The notes below the pieces were generated by a model that saw only the letters and a list, made by a program, of their open reading frames with translations, was not told the DNA's origin and did not search any database. Position numbers and translations under genes: made by a program. 41,230 nt of DNA from Pseudobdellovibrio sp. (GTDB lineage Bacteria > Bdellovibrionota > Bdellovibrionia > Bdellovibrionales > Bdellovibrionaceae), in NCBI GenBank assembly GCA_023701385.1, contig JAMPXC010000028.1, positions 1 through 41,230 on the forward strand, given 5' to 3'. Each line of letters starts with the position of its first letter. Within the stretch, counting starts at the first letter, position 1. Positions 22,650-30,574 of the stretch are shown here, piece after piece.

Positions 22650-23865
22650 TTTTACGAATATTGAAACTGGAAATGTAGGTGAGTTTGTAGAAATACTTCA
22701 TCCTTTAGTAGAGTCAAATAAGGAATCAATACTTATTCAATTATTAACTTGTTTCGGAAACTGTATTGGTAGAAGTGCACATTTCAGGGCCGCCGAAGAT
22801 AAGCATTTTGCAAACTTATTCGTTGCTGTGGTCGGTAAAAGCTCAAGAGGGCGAAAAGGTCAGTCGTTAAACTTAATTAAATCGCTTTTCGAGGAAGCTG
22901 ATTCCGAATGGTTCAATGAAAGGGTAAAGAAAGGCTTATCCAGTGGGGAAGGCTTGATTGCTCATATCAGCGATCACACCTTAGTTGACGGGGGTACATC
23001 ACTGGTAAGCGAAACAAAAGACAAACGATTATTGTGTGTCGAGAGTGAGTTTTCATCAGTTTTGAAAGTAGCTCATAGAGAAGGTAATATCCTTTCGCAG
23101 ATACTAAGAGACTCGTGGGATTCGGTTACTTTACAAACTTTGACGAAGAATAATCCCATCAAGGCAACTAACCCAATGGTATCAATTATTGGTCACATTA
23201 CAGATGCTGAGTTAATTAAATTTCTTAGCTCAACAGAAATTGCGAATGGATTGGCTAATAGGTTCATTTTTATTCGTGCCGCGAGTGATAAGCGATTAGC
23301 TAATCCAGAGCCAATCCCTGAAGAGGTGAAGACTTACTTGTCGAATTTGTTAAAGATTGCGATTGGTAAAGCGCGTGAGCGGGGCGTAATGCGATTCAGT
23401 CATGATGGATTGATTTTTTGGGAAGGCTTCTATGAGTCTTTATCAAATGATGATCCGACTATCGTTGGCAGTTTAACAGCCCGTCAAGAAGCACAGGTGA
23501 GGCGATTAGCCATGATCATAGCATTGATGAACGGCAAAGACTTAATAGATGCCGAATCGTTAATATTCGCAGTTAAAATTTTCGACTATTCTATTGAGAC
23601 TTTAAGGGAAATTTACGGCCATTCGTTTGGCGACCCTTTAACGGATAAGATGTTTGACCTGCTCAAATCATCCCCCGATGGTTCAAGCAGGTCTGAGATC
23701 AGTAACTTCTTTGGCAGAAATTATCAAAAAGGTAATTTAGATCGTAGTTTGGAGCTTTTGAAATCTCAAGGACTAATCAAATGCATAAAAAGCCAAAATC
23801 CAGCAGGAGGACGGCCGACTGAACACTGGATTCATTCTGACTTTATAACGAAAGAAACGAACTAA
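22639..23865 (+). CDS. DUF3987/YfjI-like ATPase of mobile elements
   Basis: The 408-residue protein has a variant P-loop, VVGKSSRGRKGQS (near residues 66-78), and an acidic strand RLLCVESEFSSVLK followed by a long helical ILRDSWDSV block. NPMVSIIGHITDAEL and GLANRFIFIRA come next, and then a C-terminal winged-helix-like tail (SRSEISNFFGRN, then LELLKSQGLI). This order matches DUF3987 proteins, found beside primases in phages and satellites and thought to be helicase-like. The missing primase part suggests it may rely on the host or a helper. AAAGGGA precedes the ATG. Confidence 0.7.
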   Translation: MTIDFTNIETGNVGEFVEILHPLVESNKESILIQLLTCFGNCIGRSAHFRAAEDKHFANLFVAVVGKSSRGRKGQSLNLIKSLFEEADSEWFNERVKKGLSSGEGLIAHISDHTLVDGGTSLVSETKDKRLLCVESEFSSVLKVAHREGNILSQILRDSWDSVTLQTLTKNNPIKATNPMVSIIGHITDAELIKFLSSTEIANGLANRFIFIRAASDKRLANPEPIPEEVKTYLSNLLKIAIGKARERGVMRFSHDGLIFWEGFYESLSNDDPTIVGSLTARQEAQVRRLAMIIALMNGKDLIDAESLIFAVKIFDYSIETLREIYGHSFGDPLTDKMFDLLKSSPDGSSRSEISNFFGRNYQKGNLDRSLELLKSQGLIKCIKSQNPAGGRPTEHWIHSDFITKETN

Positions 23866-23929
23866 CCCACTTATTTCGTTTTTTTCGTACGCTCCACACA
23901 AAAACTTGAAACGCTAACATTAAAATTAT

Positions 23930-24015
23930 ACACCTCTGACTATAGCAATGTCGGAACGGCGAAGCTTTGTTCATTGAAAATTGAATAGGTTTAGAGGTGT
24001 CTCTCAAAAGGAGAC
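23930..24015 (+). promoter_or_regulatory. Leader of the integrase gene with inverted repeat and masked Shine-Dalgarno
   Basis: ACACCTCT (23930-23937) and AGAGGTGT (23993-24000) form an 8-bp inverted repeat with a 55-nt loop. Directly after it GTCTC (23999-24003) can pair with GAGAC (24011-24015), which is part of the AAAGGAGA Shine-Dalgarno. Integrase translation may be tuned here. Confidence 0.35.
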
Positions 24016-24019
24016 ATAA

Positions 24020-25180
24020 ATGGAAATTATCAAAGGTAAAAAATCGCTTAAGTATAGAGAATCAATTCGTATTGCAGGAAAAGTTTTAAAAAGCCCACTC
24101 TTCAATCGTAAAACCGACTGTAATCTTTGGTTGGCTGAAAAAAAGGCTGAACGATCAAAGATAAAACTATTCGGTGATCTCGCTAAGTTTCATCAAAAAA
24201 TTTCAATCGTAGAATACGCACAACAGTGGCTCAAAACAAAAGAAGCTCAAGGTGTGTCGCGATCTACATTAAAGAATTATGATAGGTATATTCGTGTACA
24301 TATCATTCCCCACTTTGGCTCGGTGGATTTAAAATCAATTCAAAAGAGTCACGTAGAAGCATTTCAAATAAGTTTGAAGAAAAATCATAACCCTAAAGGT
24401 GTTAATATTATCATTACAGCATTGAAAGGTTTATTTCGAGAAGCAATTAAGGAAGGTTATTTGGTAAGAAGCCCTTGTGAATTTATCAAGGCTATTTCAA
24501 GCGATGATGTCCATGAAGTTTATTGGACAAAGTCTGAAATTGATCAGTTTCTTAGAGCTAACTACCAACATGAATTGTATGAATTATTTTTGGTGGCCTT
24601 AAACACCGGGATGAGAAAAGGGGAGCTCGCAGGATTGTGTTGGGATCGAGTTAATTTCGTGGATAACACTATTACTGTTTCTAGAACTCGAGATAAATAC
24701 GAATTAAAAGAAAGAACCAAGACTAAATTAAAAAGAGTGCTACCAATGAATGAGCTGACAAGAGTAACTTTGTTAAACTTATTCAATAAACGCATTAACG
24801 GAAATAGTTTGGTGTTTCTCAAAAATTCTGGTGAGGCAATAAATCCTCATCATGTTTATCGACAGTTCTATGTCGCGCAAAAGAAAGCAGGATTGAGTAA
24901 TTTCATTCGGTTTCATGATATTCGTCATACTTTCGCTACCCAATACATTATTAACGGCGGCAGCGTATATGATCTTCAGAAGTTCTTAGGACATACAACC
25001 ACAGCCATGACTCAAAGATACGCCCATCATTCGATGGATTATCTGCAGACGGTTATGAAAGGTTTTAGCTTAGGGGAAATCGGTCAAAAGGCAGAAGCTC
25101 TAAAAAGTGATGTTCTAATTTTTAAAAAGACGAATATCGAAGAAAGTACCCAAAATTCACCCAAAATCGTGAATCAGTAA
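24020..25180 (+). CDS. int: Tyrosine site-specific integrase
   Basis: The 386-residue phage-type recombinase has an N-terminal arm-binding region (1-65), a SAM-like core-binding domain (about 66-170: EYAQQWLKTKEAQGVSRST), and a catalytic domain. Catalytic residues are visible: Arg in LNTGMRKGELAGL, His-x-x-Arg in FHDIRHTFA, His in FLGHTT and the nucleophilic Tyr in QRYAHHS. It should insert and, with an excisionase, remove the element at the tRNA-Leu 3' end. The last codons overlap candidate arm sites (25148-25166). The gene ends 47 nt from the tRNA. Confidence 0.95.
   Translation: MEIIKGKKSLKYRESIRIAGKVLKSPLFNRKTDCNLWLAEKKAERSKIKLFGDLAKFHQKISIVEYAQQWLKTKEAQGVSRSTLKNYDRYIRVHIIPHFGSVDLKSIQKSHVEAFQISLKKNHNPKGVNIIITALKGLFREAIKEGYLVRSPCEFIKAISSDDVHEVYWTKSEIDQFLRANYQHELYELFLVALNTGMRKGELAGLCWDRVNFVDNTITVSRTRDKYELKERTKTKLKRVLPMNELTRVTLLNLFNKRINGNSLVFLKNSGEAINPHHVYRQFYVAQKKAGLSNFIRFHDIRHTFATQYIINGGSVYDLQKFLGHTTTAMTQRYAHHSMDYLQTVMKGFSLGEIGQKAEALKSDVLIFKKTNIEESTQNSPKIVNQ
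25148..25166 (+). repeat. Candidate integrase arm-type sites, right arm
   Basis: This 19-bp sequence is identical to 17033-17051 (ACCCAAAA, TT, CACCCAAAA). It lies inside the last codons of the integrase, about 55 bp from the right core. Confidence 0.5.
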
Positions 25181-25219
25181 TCAAAGAACTAAGTTTTACA
25201 GAGGGAAAATTAAGAAAGA

Positions 25220-25244
25220 GAACTAAATGGTGCCCAGTGAGGGA
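25220..25244 (+). repeat. attR core overlapping the tRNA-Leu 3' end
   Basis: It is identical to 16854-16878. The tRNA gene stays intact because the core restores its 3' end. Confidence 0.85.
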
Positions 25245-25314
25245 GTCGAACCCCCATGCCTCGCGGCGCTAGGTTCTAAGCCTAGTGTGTCTGCCAATTC
25301 CACCAACTGGGCAC
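25228..25314 (-). tRNA. tRNA-Leu (anticodon UAG)
   Basis: It is 87 nt with encoded CCA. The acceptor stem GTGCCCAG pairs with CTGGGCAC, and the D-arm (TGGTGGAATTGGCAGACAC) is typical of leucine. The anticodon stem CTAGG/CCTAG has loop CTTAGAA, giving UAG. There is a class II variable arm and a GGTTCGACTCC T-arm. It reads CUA/CUG-type codons. Its 3' end is the insertion site of the element on its left. Confidence 0.97.
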
Positions 25315-25327
25315 AGACGATAACAGA

Positions 25328-25346
25328 GACGGTTAAAGTAACCGTC
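25328..25346 (-). terminator. Perfect hairpin between gcvH and tRNA-Leu
   Basis: GACGGTTA / TAACCGTC is an 8-bp stem with a 3-nt loop, downstream of gcvH on its strand. No long T-run follows, so its terminator role is probable but not certain. It may also separate tRNA processing from the gcv mRNA. Confidence 0.45.
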
Positions 25347-25365
25347 CTGATTTAAAAAGACAATA

Positions 25366-25761
25366 TTATTTTTCGCTGATTAGCTTTTTGTAGTCTGGAG
25401 CGCGCATTAAGTTAGCTAATTCTTTCTCAGAATCCATCTCGATGCGTACTAGCCAGCCGTCATTATTTGGGTCGTCGTTTAAAGATGCAGGATCGTCAAG
25501 TAAAGCCGAGTTTACTTCGATAACTGTGCCTGAAACTGGAGCAAATAAGTCAGAAACCGCTTTAACTGATTCTACAACGCCAAAAGCTTGGTTTTGCGTT
25601 ACTTTTTGTCCTTCTTCTGGAAGGTCAACGTAAACGATTTCACCTAATTGGTCTTGCGCGAACTCAGTAACACCCACAGTTACGATATTCTCGTCAACTT
25701 GAGCCCATTCGTGGTCTTTAGTGTAATAAAAATCTTCAGGAATATGAAATGATGTACCCAT
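25366..25761 (-). CDS. gcvH: Glycine cleavage system H protein
   Basis: This 131-residue lipoyl carrier shuttles the aminomethyl group between the P, T and L proteins. The lipoyl lysine is K67 in GVVESVKAVSDL. DHEWA near the start and the C-terminal NDGWLVRI block are typical of the family. AGGAGC stands before the ATG. It follows gcvT by 13 nt on the same strand, so gcvT-gcvH is an operon. Cytosolic. Confidence 0.96.
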   Translation of the reverse strand: MGTSFHIPEDFYYTKDHEWAQVDENIVTVGVTEFAQDQLGEIVYVDLPEEGQKVTQNQAFGVVESVKAVSDLFAPVSGTVIEVNSALLDDPASLNDDPNNDGWLVRIEMDSEKELANLMRAPDYKKLISEK

Positions 25762-25774
25762 TGGTAGCTCCTAG

Positions 25775-26860
25775 TTACTTAGTAATGAATGGTGTTTTTA
25801 CAACGACAGCTTTAACAAGCTTTCCGCGAATGTCCACGAAAATCTCGGAACCTTCAGTTGAATGCGCAGTTTCAACGTAAGCGATGCCGATCGGTTCATC
25901 AAGAGTCGGAGAATGTGTCCCACTTGTTGTGATTCCGATAGCTTTTCCTGCTGAAGTTTTAATCTCGTAACCTTGGCGAGGAATACCGCGCTCAACGGTT
26001 TTGTAACCGATCAATTTACGTTTTAAGCCTTGTTCTTTAGCCGCAACGATTTGAGCTTTGTTCATGAAATCTTTAGCTTGCGGTTTAATAACCCAGCCAA
26101 GTAAAGCTTCGTAAGGGTTTGTGTTGTCATCGATCTCGTGGCCGTACAAAGAAAACTTCATTTCTGTACGTAAAGAATCGCGCGCGCCTAAACCTACTGG
26201 AACAGCTTTTAATGGATGAGCTAATAAAGCATTCCATAGGGCAGATGTGCCAGCTGTTTCTACGAAAATTTCGCAGCCGGCTTCACCAGTGTAACCTGTT
26301 GTTGCGATCATCACGTTAAAGTTTTGAAATTTAGATTTTTTAATCGTGTTACGAGCCCAAGTGCTTGGTTTGTCATTCGGAAATAAAGCATCGCAAAGTT
26401 CTAAAGCTTTCGGACCTTGCACAGCGATTTGTCCCCATTGCGAAGACTCATCCGTCATGTCAGCGCCAAACTTATTGTGTTTAGTCATCCACGCGAAGTC
26501 TTTATCTTTGTTAGAAGCGTTCACGCAAACTAAGTAGTCAGCGTTTTTTTCTAAACAATAAATGAAGATGTCATCAACTAAGCCACCTTGATCGTTTGGT
26601 AATAAGCTGTAATGCGCTTGTCCGGCTTCTAATTTTGTAACATCGTTTGTTGTTAACCATTGAAGCGTTTCAACTGCCTTCGGGCCTTTAACGCGAATTT
26701 CACCCATGTGTGATACATCAAACAAACCGATGTGGTTACGGCAAGCGTTGTGCTCTTCTTTAAGACCAGTGTACTGAACCGGCATTTGCCAGCCAGCAAA
26801 GTCTACGATACGAGCGCCTAATTTTACGTGATCATCAAATAGGGGAGTTTTTAAAGACAT
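25775..26860 (-). CDS. gcvT: Glycine cleavage system T protein (aminomethyltransferase)
   Basis: It transfers the methylene group from H-protein-bound aminomethyl to tetrahydrofolate and releases ammonia. The start is ATG 26860 with GAGG upstream. A longer frame to 26887 lacks one. The 361-residue protein has KTPLFDDHVKLGARIVDFAGW at the start (family N terminus), GLFDVSHMGEIRVKG, then TGYTGEAGCEIF and the C-terminal folate-binding domain with GARDSLRTEM. Its upstream region is shared with the divergent small membrane protein and the 35-bp repeats. I see no glycine riboswitch there. Confidence 0.96.
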   Translation of the reverse strand: MSLKTPLFDDHVKLGARIVDFAGWQMPVQYTGLKEEHNACRNHIGLFDVSHMGEIRVKGPKAVETLQWLTTNDVTKLEAGQAHYSLLPNDQGGLVDDIFIYCLEKNADYLVCVNASNKDKDFAWMTKHNKFGADMTDESSQWGQIAVQGPKALELCDALFPNDKPSTWARNTIKKSKFQNFNVMIATTGYTGEAGCEIFVETAGTSALWNALLAHPLKAVPVGLGARDSLRTEMKFSLYGHEIDDNTNPYEALLGWVIKPQAKDFMNKAQIVAAKEQGLKRKLIGYKTVERGIPRQGYEIKTSAGKAIGITTSGTHSPTLDEPIGIAYVETAHSTEGSEIFVDIRGKLVKAVVVKTPFITK

Positions 26861-26957
26861 ATTTTTTCCTCGTGCAATGCAGGACAAAGTATCGTGTTAG
26901 CCCTTACTGAATCAAGGTTTTTCGGGTATGATGCATGTAGGACGACCAGGTGGTCGG

Positions 26958-27027
26958 CCCTTTAGAATAAGGTTCGCCGGAGGCGAATCAAACCCTTTAG
27001 AATAAGGTTCGCCGGAGGCGAATCAAA
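26958..27027 (+). repeat. Perfect 35-bp tandem duplication with hairpins
   Basis: Units 26958-26992 and 26993-27027 are identical. Each contains TTCGCC-GGA-GGCGAA, a 6-bp stem with a 3-nt loop (extendable by a G-U pair), and CCTTTAGAATAAGG. The second hairpin holds the GGAGG Shine-Dalgarno of the small protein at 27029. A further hairpin CGACCA/TGGTCG lies just upstream (about 26943-26956). Confidence 0.9.
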
Positions 27028-27028
27028 T

Positions 27029-27187
27029 ATGGAAGACGGTCATTTTCTGTCGTTTGCAACAATCTCGTTAGGGATAGTTCTATTCTTTGTTTTAAGTTTA
27101 GGCGGCGTGTTTATTTATCTGTTTTTGCGCGGCCCACAAGTTGTTCAAGTCGAAGAAAAATCTAATAAGTCCGAAGAACGAATCTAG
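27029..27187 (+). CDS. Small single-pass membrane protein (52 residues)
   Basis: ATG 27029 has GGAGG (27014-27018) 10 nt upstream and runs to TAG 27185-27187. One membrane helix spans about residues 9-33 (TISLGIVLFFVLSLGGVF then IYLFL), followed by an acidic/lysine-rich tail of 19 residues. It is too short for routine gene calling. No family is recognised. It is reminiscent in size and layout of small respiratory-complex or envelope subunits, but nothing proves that. It is divergent from gcvT. Confidence 0.65.
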   Translation: MEDGHFLSFATISLGIVLFFVLSLGGVFIYLFLRGPQVVQVEEKSNKSEERI

Positions 27188-27224
27188 TACAGCATATATT
27201 GATTATAAATCAGCTGAAGCTTTG

Positions 27225-27240
27225 CATAACGATAGTTATG
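27225..27240 (+). promoter_or_regulatory. Inverted repeat over the start of the second HigB gene
   Basis: CATAAC (27225-27230), GATA, GTTATG (27235-27240): the right arm contains the ATG of the toxin gene. It could be an antitoxin operator or an RNA hairpin that hides the start codon. Confidence 0.4.
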
Positions 27241-27576
27241 GCAAAAAATAGTCGAAAAAATAAGCTTCTTGAAAAGTACTCCAATACGGAGTATTGTGGT
27301 GAACAAGTAATCTGGTCTAAAAGGGTTGAAAAACAGCTGGATAAATTGCCGATTAATATATTAGAAAAGTTTTATGACTGGCTAAATGCGATCGCCTTAA
27401 TGGGTATAACTGAAGCGAGAAAGCGCCCTGGGCTTCATGACGAACCTCTTGCAGGAATTAGACAGGGACAGAGATCGGTGAGGCTCAATAAAGCATATCG
27501 AGTTATTTATATAGAATCCGCAAATGGTAAATTTAAAGTTATTCAAGTCATTGAGGTGAATAAACATGACTACTAA
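27238..27576 (+). CDS. higB: HigB/RelE-superfamily toxin, second locus
   Basis: The 112-residue protein (ATG 27238; a TTG at 27199 is in frame) has the HigB layout: VIWSKRVEKQLDKLP, then KRPGLHDEPLAGI, RQGQRSVRLNKAYRVIYIE with the conserved Arg cluster, and a final VIQVIEVNKHDY. It is probably a ribosome-dependent mRNA interferase. The antitoxin gene overlaps it by 11 nt. It is not close in sequence to the HigB at 12493, so it is an independent locus rather than a duplicate. Confidence 0.85.
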   Translation: MAKNSRKNKLLEKYSNTEYCGEQVIWSKRVEKQLDKLPINILEKFYDWLNAIALMGITEARKRPGLHDEPLAGIRQGQRSVRLNKAYRVIYIESANGKFKVIQVIEVNKHDY

Positions 27577-27877
27577 AAAATGGTATGGAATTGAAGATCT
27601 AGAAAAAAAAATCGGCCCATTTACAATGGCTATGTTGTTGCGTTCTTTTCGCACGCGTGAAGAAATCTCACAGGTTGATTTTGCAAAAAAACTAAAAATT
27701 TCCAAAGCCAACTTATGTGATATTGAAAAAGGTCGCAAATTGGTGAGCATTGAACGAGCTGCTAAGTTTGCTAAAATTTTAAAAGATTCCGAGTTGTACT
27801 ATGTTAAAGTAGCTTTAGATGATCAGTTGCGTGCGGCTAATCTGAAGTACGAAGTTTTTATTAAAAAAGCTTCTTAG
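27566..27877 (+). CDS. higA: HigA-like XRE antitoxin, second locus
   Basis: The 103-residue protein has an HTH domain at about residues 33-85 (SQVDFAKKLKISKANLCDIE, then RAAKFAKIL) and a C-terminal extension of about 20 residues. It should bind the toxin and the promoter. Its stop overlaps the stop of the convergent Rsm22-like gene by 4 nt. Confidence 0.88.
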   Translation: MTTKKWYGIEDLEKKIGPFTMAMLLRSFRTREEISQVDFAKKLKISKANLCDIEKGRKLVSIERAAKFAKILKDSELYYVKVALDDQLRAANLKYEVFIKKAS

Positions 27878-28881
27878 TCGTAGCCTTCGATTTTAGCTTT
27901 AATCCTAAGCTCGTTCGATTTTTTCTCAGCATCAGCAGGAAGGGTGATTAATTCTCCGCGTGGAATAGTTTGTTGGTTTTTTTCTTTATGCATCCACGCA
28001 AGGAATTCGCGTTCAGAGGATCTACAAACCAGCTGACGAGTTTTGCCTTTTTCTTCTAACGAATCACCCACGGTGCGCGCTTTATCTTTGATAAAAACAG
28101 GCGGTGGAGTTTTCTTCGCTAAGATATAACTTGTCGTGATGGTTCTGTTTTTGAAAGGCAAATGCTGTTCTGTATCCCAAAACCATTTTGGGGCTGTCAC
28201 ATGAAAACGATCATGGCACCAATCGGTTTTAGACTGCGTTAATAACGGACACGCTTGCTGATGTGTGCAGGGCGCCCAGATGTAATAACCTTTATCAATC
28301 AACTGCTGGCGAAGTTCTGAAAGCTTGCGGCCATCATCTTGCGTTGAAGGTTCTAAAATCATAATTGAATCAAAATCAAAAAAACCATCTGGAAGCTTTT
28401 TCATCTCAGTTAAGCTGTAGGAAAAAACTAATAACGATGTTTTGTAATTAACATCTAAGCCTTTTAATTTTAGCTCATTCGAATATTCAGGATTTTTTAA
28501 ATACTGTTTTAAATCGGTAAAGTTTTTTAAAGCGACAGGGGATTGATCGATTAAAATTTGTTTCTTTAAATTTTGTGGCAGCGTTTGAGATAACGCTAAG
28601 CTCGCCGTGCCTGGGCCTGTGCCCCAGTCTACTGTAGATTCAACACCAGTGAAAAACTCAACTTGTAAGCCACGTTTAACGACGTTTTCGTTACGAATAT
28701 AATTTAATGGTAAGTAGTAATAACGATACGCCTTTTGGCAGTATTCTTTATCCCACGGAGTAAGATCATCAGGATTATTTACGAAGTAGTCAGACAGCGT
28801 TTTAATGAAATCAGCCAGAGTTAAGGTCTTTAACTCTGGCTGATGAATTAGGTCGAAAATTTTAGAATGTGACTCTGACAT
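27874..28881 (-). CDS. Rsm22-family (mitochondrial-ribosome-type) methyltransferase-like protein
   Basis: The 335-residue protein has the SAM-loop VDWGTGPGTASLAL (near residue 84), SIMILEPSTQDDGRKL, and the Cys/His cluster APCTHQQACPLL then DWCHDRFHV. This cluster marks the Rsm22 family and may bind an iron-sulfur cluster. Members are associated with the small ribosomal subunit. The start is ATG 28881. Its stop is convergent with the HigA gene. It follows the NlpC-like lipoprotein gene by 9 nt and may be co-transcribed with it. Confidence 0.85.
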   Translation of the reverse strand: MSESHSKIFDLIHQPELKTLTLADFIKTLSDYFVNNPDDLTPWDKEYCQKAYRYYYLPLNYIRNENVVKRGLQVEFFTGVESTVDWGTGPGTASLALSQTLPQNLKKQILIDQSPVALKNFTDLKQYLKNPEYSNELKLKGLDVNYKTSLLVFSYSLTEMKKLPDGFFDFDSIMILEPSTQDDGRKLSELRQQLIDKGYYIWAPCTHQQACPLLTQSKTDWCHDRFHVTAPKWFWDTEQHLPFKNRTITTSYILAKKTPPPVFIKDKARTVGDSLEEKGKTRQLVCRSSEREFLAWMHKEKNQQTIPRGELITLPADAEKKSNELRIKAKIEGYD

Positions 28882-28890
28882 TCTTTTATA

Positions 28891-30414
28891 TTACTGCATA
28901 CATTGGCTAACGCAACTTTGATATGCCATTTGGATTCTTGGCGATAAACATTCTGCTGTGCCTTTGTGACGTAAAACACCATATGTTGAGCTAGGAGTCG
29001 CTACGTTTTTGCCGCCAAAGTAAGCTTGGCAAGCTGCTTTTGCAAAACCTAAGAATGCTGTCGTCATTTTTGAAGACTCACGTAAGTAATCTTTAGCGAT
29101 ATACTTATTTAAACCAATACCACCTTTAGATGGAGAAGATTGGCTGACAGAGAAATCAAAGTAAGACGTTGTCATTGAATTACAATCGCTAGCTGATTTT
29201 AAACGTTTTAATCCGAATGGGTCAGCACCCACTTTATCAACGATCACCACATGACCACTTACACCCACGATGTCGCCTGGTTTAATAGACGCTGTTGGAG
29301 TCATTGTTGCGTTGCTAAAACATGTAAAACCTGAACTAGCCGCATTGATAAATTTTGATGAATTCTGACGAATATAAACCGCTTTATTTTCTACACCTGG
29401 TTTATAACGTAAACCACCGGCTGCAATCGAAGCTGAAACGTAAGCTGAACAGTCAACACCTAAAGCTGAAGTTCCTGAACCTGCATTTTTAGAGAAGTCG
29501 ATAATGTTATTCGCAACTGAAGCAGATCCACCGTAATCATAGATTAACGGATTACTTCTTACGTTGAAGCAACCAGCTTGGGCACCGCCCGCAACCTTAA
29601 TATAAGGATGTGTGTTTTGAACCGAGCTTAAGCTAGCTACACGGCGTTTTCCGCCAATACCATCTTCATGTGTACCGTAACGTTCGATACCTTGTGCGTC
29701 TGGTGTTGCAGCAGATACTTCTGGAATTTCTAACACCGCACAGCTTTGGTAAGCCGTAGCTAATACGTTATGTGAACCCACGATAACATTCTTTTGAGAA
29801 ACCGCTGCTGGCGCATCAGAGATATTGCCAGGATCAGTTGTTCCGCCTGTAGAACCTGTTGAGGTGCCTGGATCAACTGTTGTTGGATCGCCTGGCTCTT
29901 CAGTTTCACCAGTTGTTGGAGAACTTGTACCACATTGTACATCTAGCTCTTTAACTGATTGATCAACTTGGGCAAACGCTTTAGCGCTGACTTGATTAAG
30001 TTGAACGTTTTCTGGAGTAGAAACGTCTTCCATTTCCATTTCGATAATTGTTTGTAAGTGTTCTTTGGCTGTTTTTGCTTGTTTTAATTCAGCCGCTTTT
30101 TCGATGAGAACTTTATATAAGTTAGAAATATTTTGTTTTAATGTTGCAACCGCTTCCGGATTATCAATTTTTTGGTTCAAAGCAATCGCATCGATTTTTT
30201 CTGCTAAAGCAGAGGAAAATTCTGATAACTGCGGAGCATCTTGTTCGTTATCTAAGTAGTCGTACATTGAATCGTACACTTTACTTTTAAAGCTATCACA
30301 ACCAATGGCTTCAGCGGCCTTTTGGCTTGCCCCTTCCACACTCGACTTGCCTTTCATACAGCCTGTCGTAATCACAATTGAAGAAAGTAAAATGGATTTA
30401 TAAATGAATTTCAT
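28891..30414 (-). CDS. Lipoprotein with NlpC/P60-like peptidase domain
   Basis: ATG 30414 has AGAGGA upstream. The lipobox is ITTGC (Cys19). Residues about 25-160 are helical and acidic. A Thr/Gly/Pro/Asp linker (about 165-200) leads to a C-terminal domain. In it LGVDCSAYVSA (Cys near 322) and KPGDIVGVSGHVVIVDKV (His near 388) match the catalytic Cys and His of NlpC/P60 cell-wall peptidases. Such enzymes cut D-Glu-DAP bonds. Here it would sit on the periplasmic face or the cell surface. Many extra cysteines suggest disulfides. A role in prey or self wall remodelling is inference. 30415-30574 has no gene and no clear terminator. Confidence 0.78.
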   Translation of the reverse strand: MKFIYKSILLSSIVITTGCMKGKSSVEGASQKAAEAIGCDSFKSKVYDSMYDYLDNEQDAPQLSEFSSALAEKIDAIALNQKIDNPEAVATLKQNISNLYKVLIEKAAELKQAKTAKEHLQTIIEMEMEDVSTPENVQLNQVSAKAFAQVDQSVKELDVQCGTSSPTTGETEEPGDPTTVDPGTSTGSTGGTTDPGNISDAPAAVSQKNVIVGSHNVLATAYQSCAVLEIPEVSAATPDAQGIERYGTHEDGIGGKRRVASLSSVQNTHPYIKVAGGAQAGCFNVRSNPLIYDYGGSASVANNIIDFSKNAGSGTSALGVDCSAYVSASIAAGGLRYKPGVENKAVYIRQNSSKFINAASSGFTCFSNATMTPTASIKPGDIVGVSGHVVIVDKVGADPFGLKRLKSASDCNSMTTSYFDFSVSQSSPSKGGIGLNKYIAKDYLRESSKMTTAFLGFAKAACQAYFGGKNVATPSSTYGVLRHKGTAECLSPRIQMAYQSCVSQCMQ

Positions 30415-30574
30415 GTTGAGTCCTCTTTTTCGCAAAGGCTCTATCGGTGCGGTTTTCCCGCAACTGTAGAGGCGTTAAATTTGTAGAAAATTTAGACGGA
30501 GAAAGAGAAAATATAGGTTAGAAACAACATTGAATTGTCTCTGAAATGTCGATGAATTTTACAGGACTTTAGGC

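Larger units (their letters stand above)
16854..25244. mobile_element. Integrative element in tRNA-Leu(UAG), about 8.4 kb
   Basis: It is bounded by 25-bp direct repeats of the tRNA-Leu 3' end. A tyrosine integrase lies 47 nt from the intact tRNA, at the right end. Contents in order: three phased repeats and an XRE protein, a lipoprotein, a KAP-type NTPase, then minus-strand cargo of four genes, two excisionase-like proteins, a small unknown, a DUF3987-like ATPase and the integrase. There are no structural phage or conjugation genes, so it resembles a phage satellite or mobilisable island. Much of it (for example 18.0-19.2 kb) is visibly more AT-rich than the flanks. The left 16879-17229 has no gene, only arm-site and operator repeats. 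Confidence 0.88.

Noticed and set aside
26943-27027. CRISPR-like array
   Set aside because: The two 35-bp units are directly adjacent without spacers, and no cas genes are in the window.
26861-27028. Possible glycine riboswitch upstream of gcvT
   Set aside because: I looked for the conserved glycine-aptamer core on the gcvT strand and saw only the 35-bp repeat hairpins. An Infernal search would settle it.
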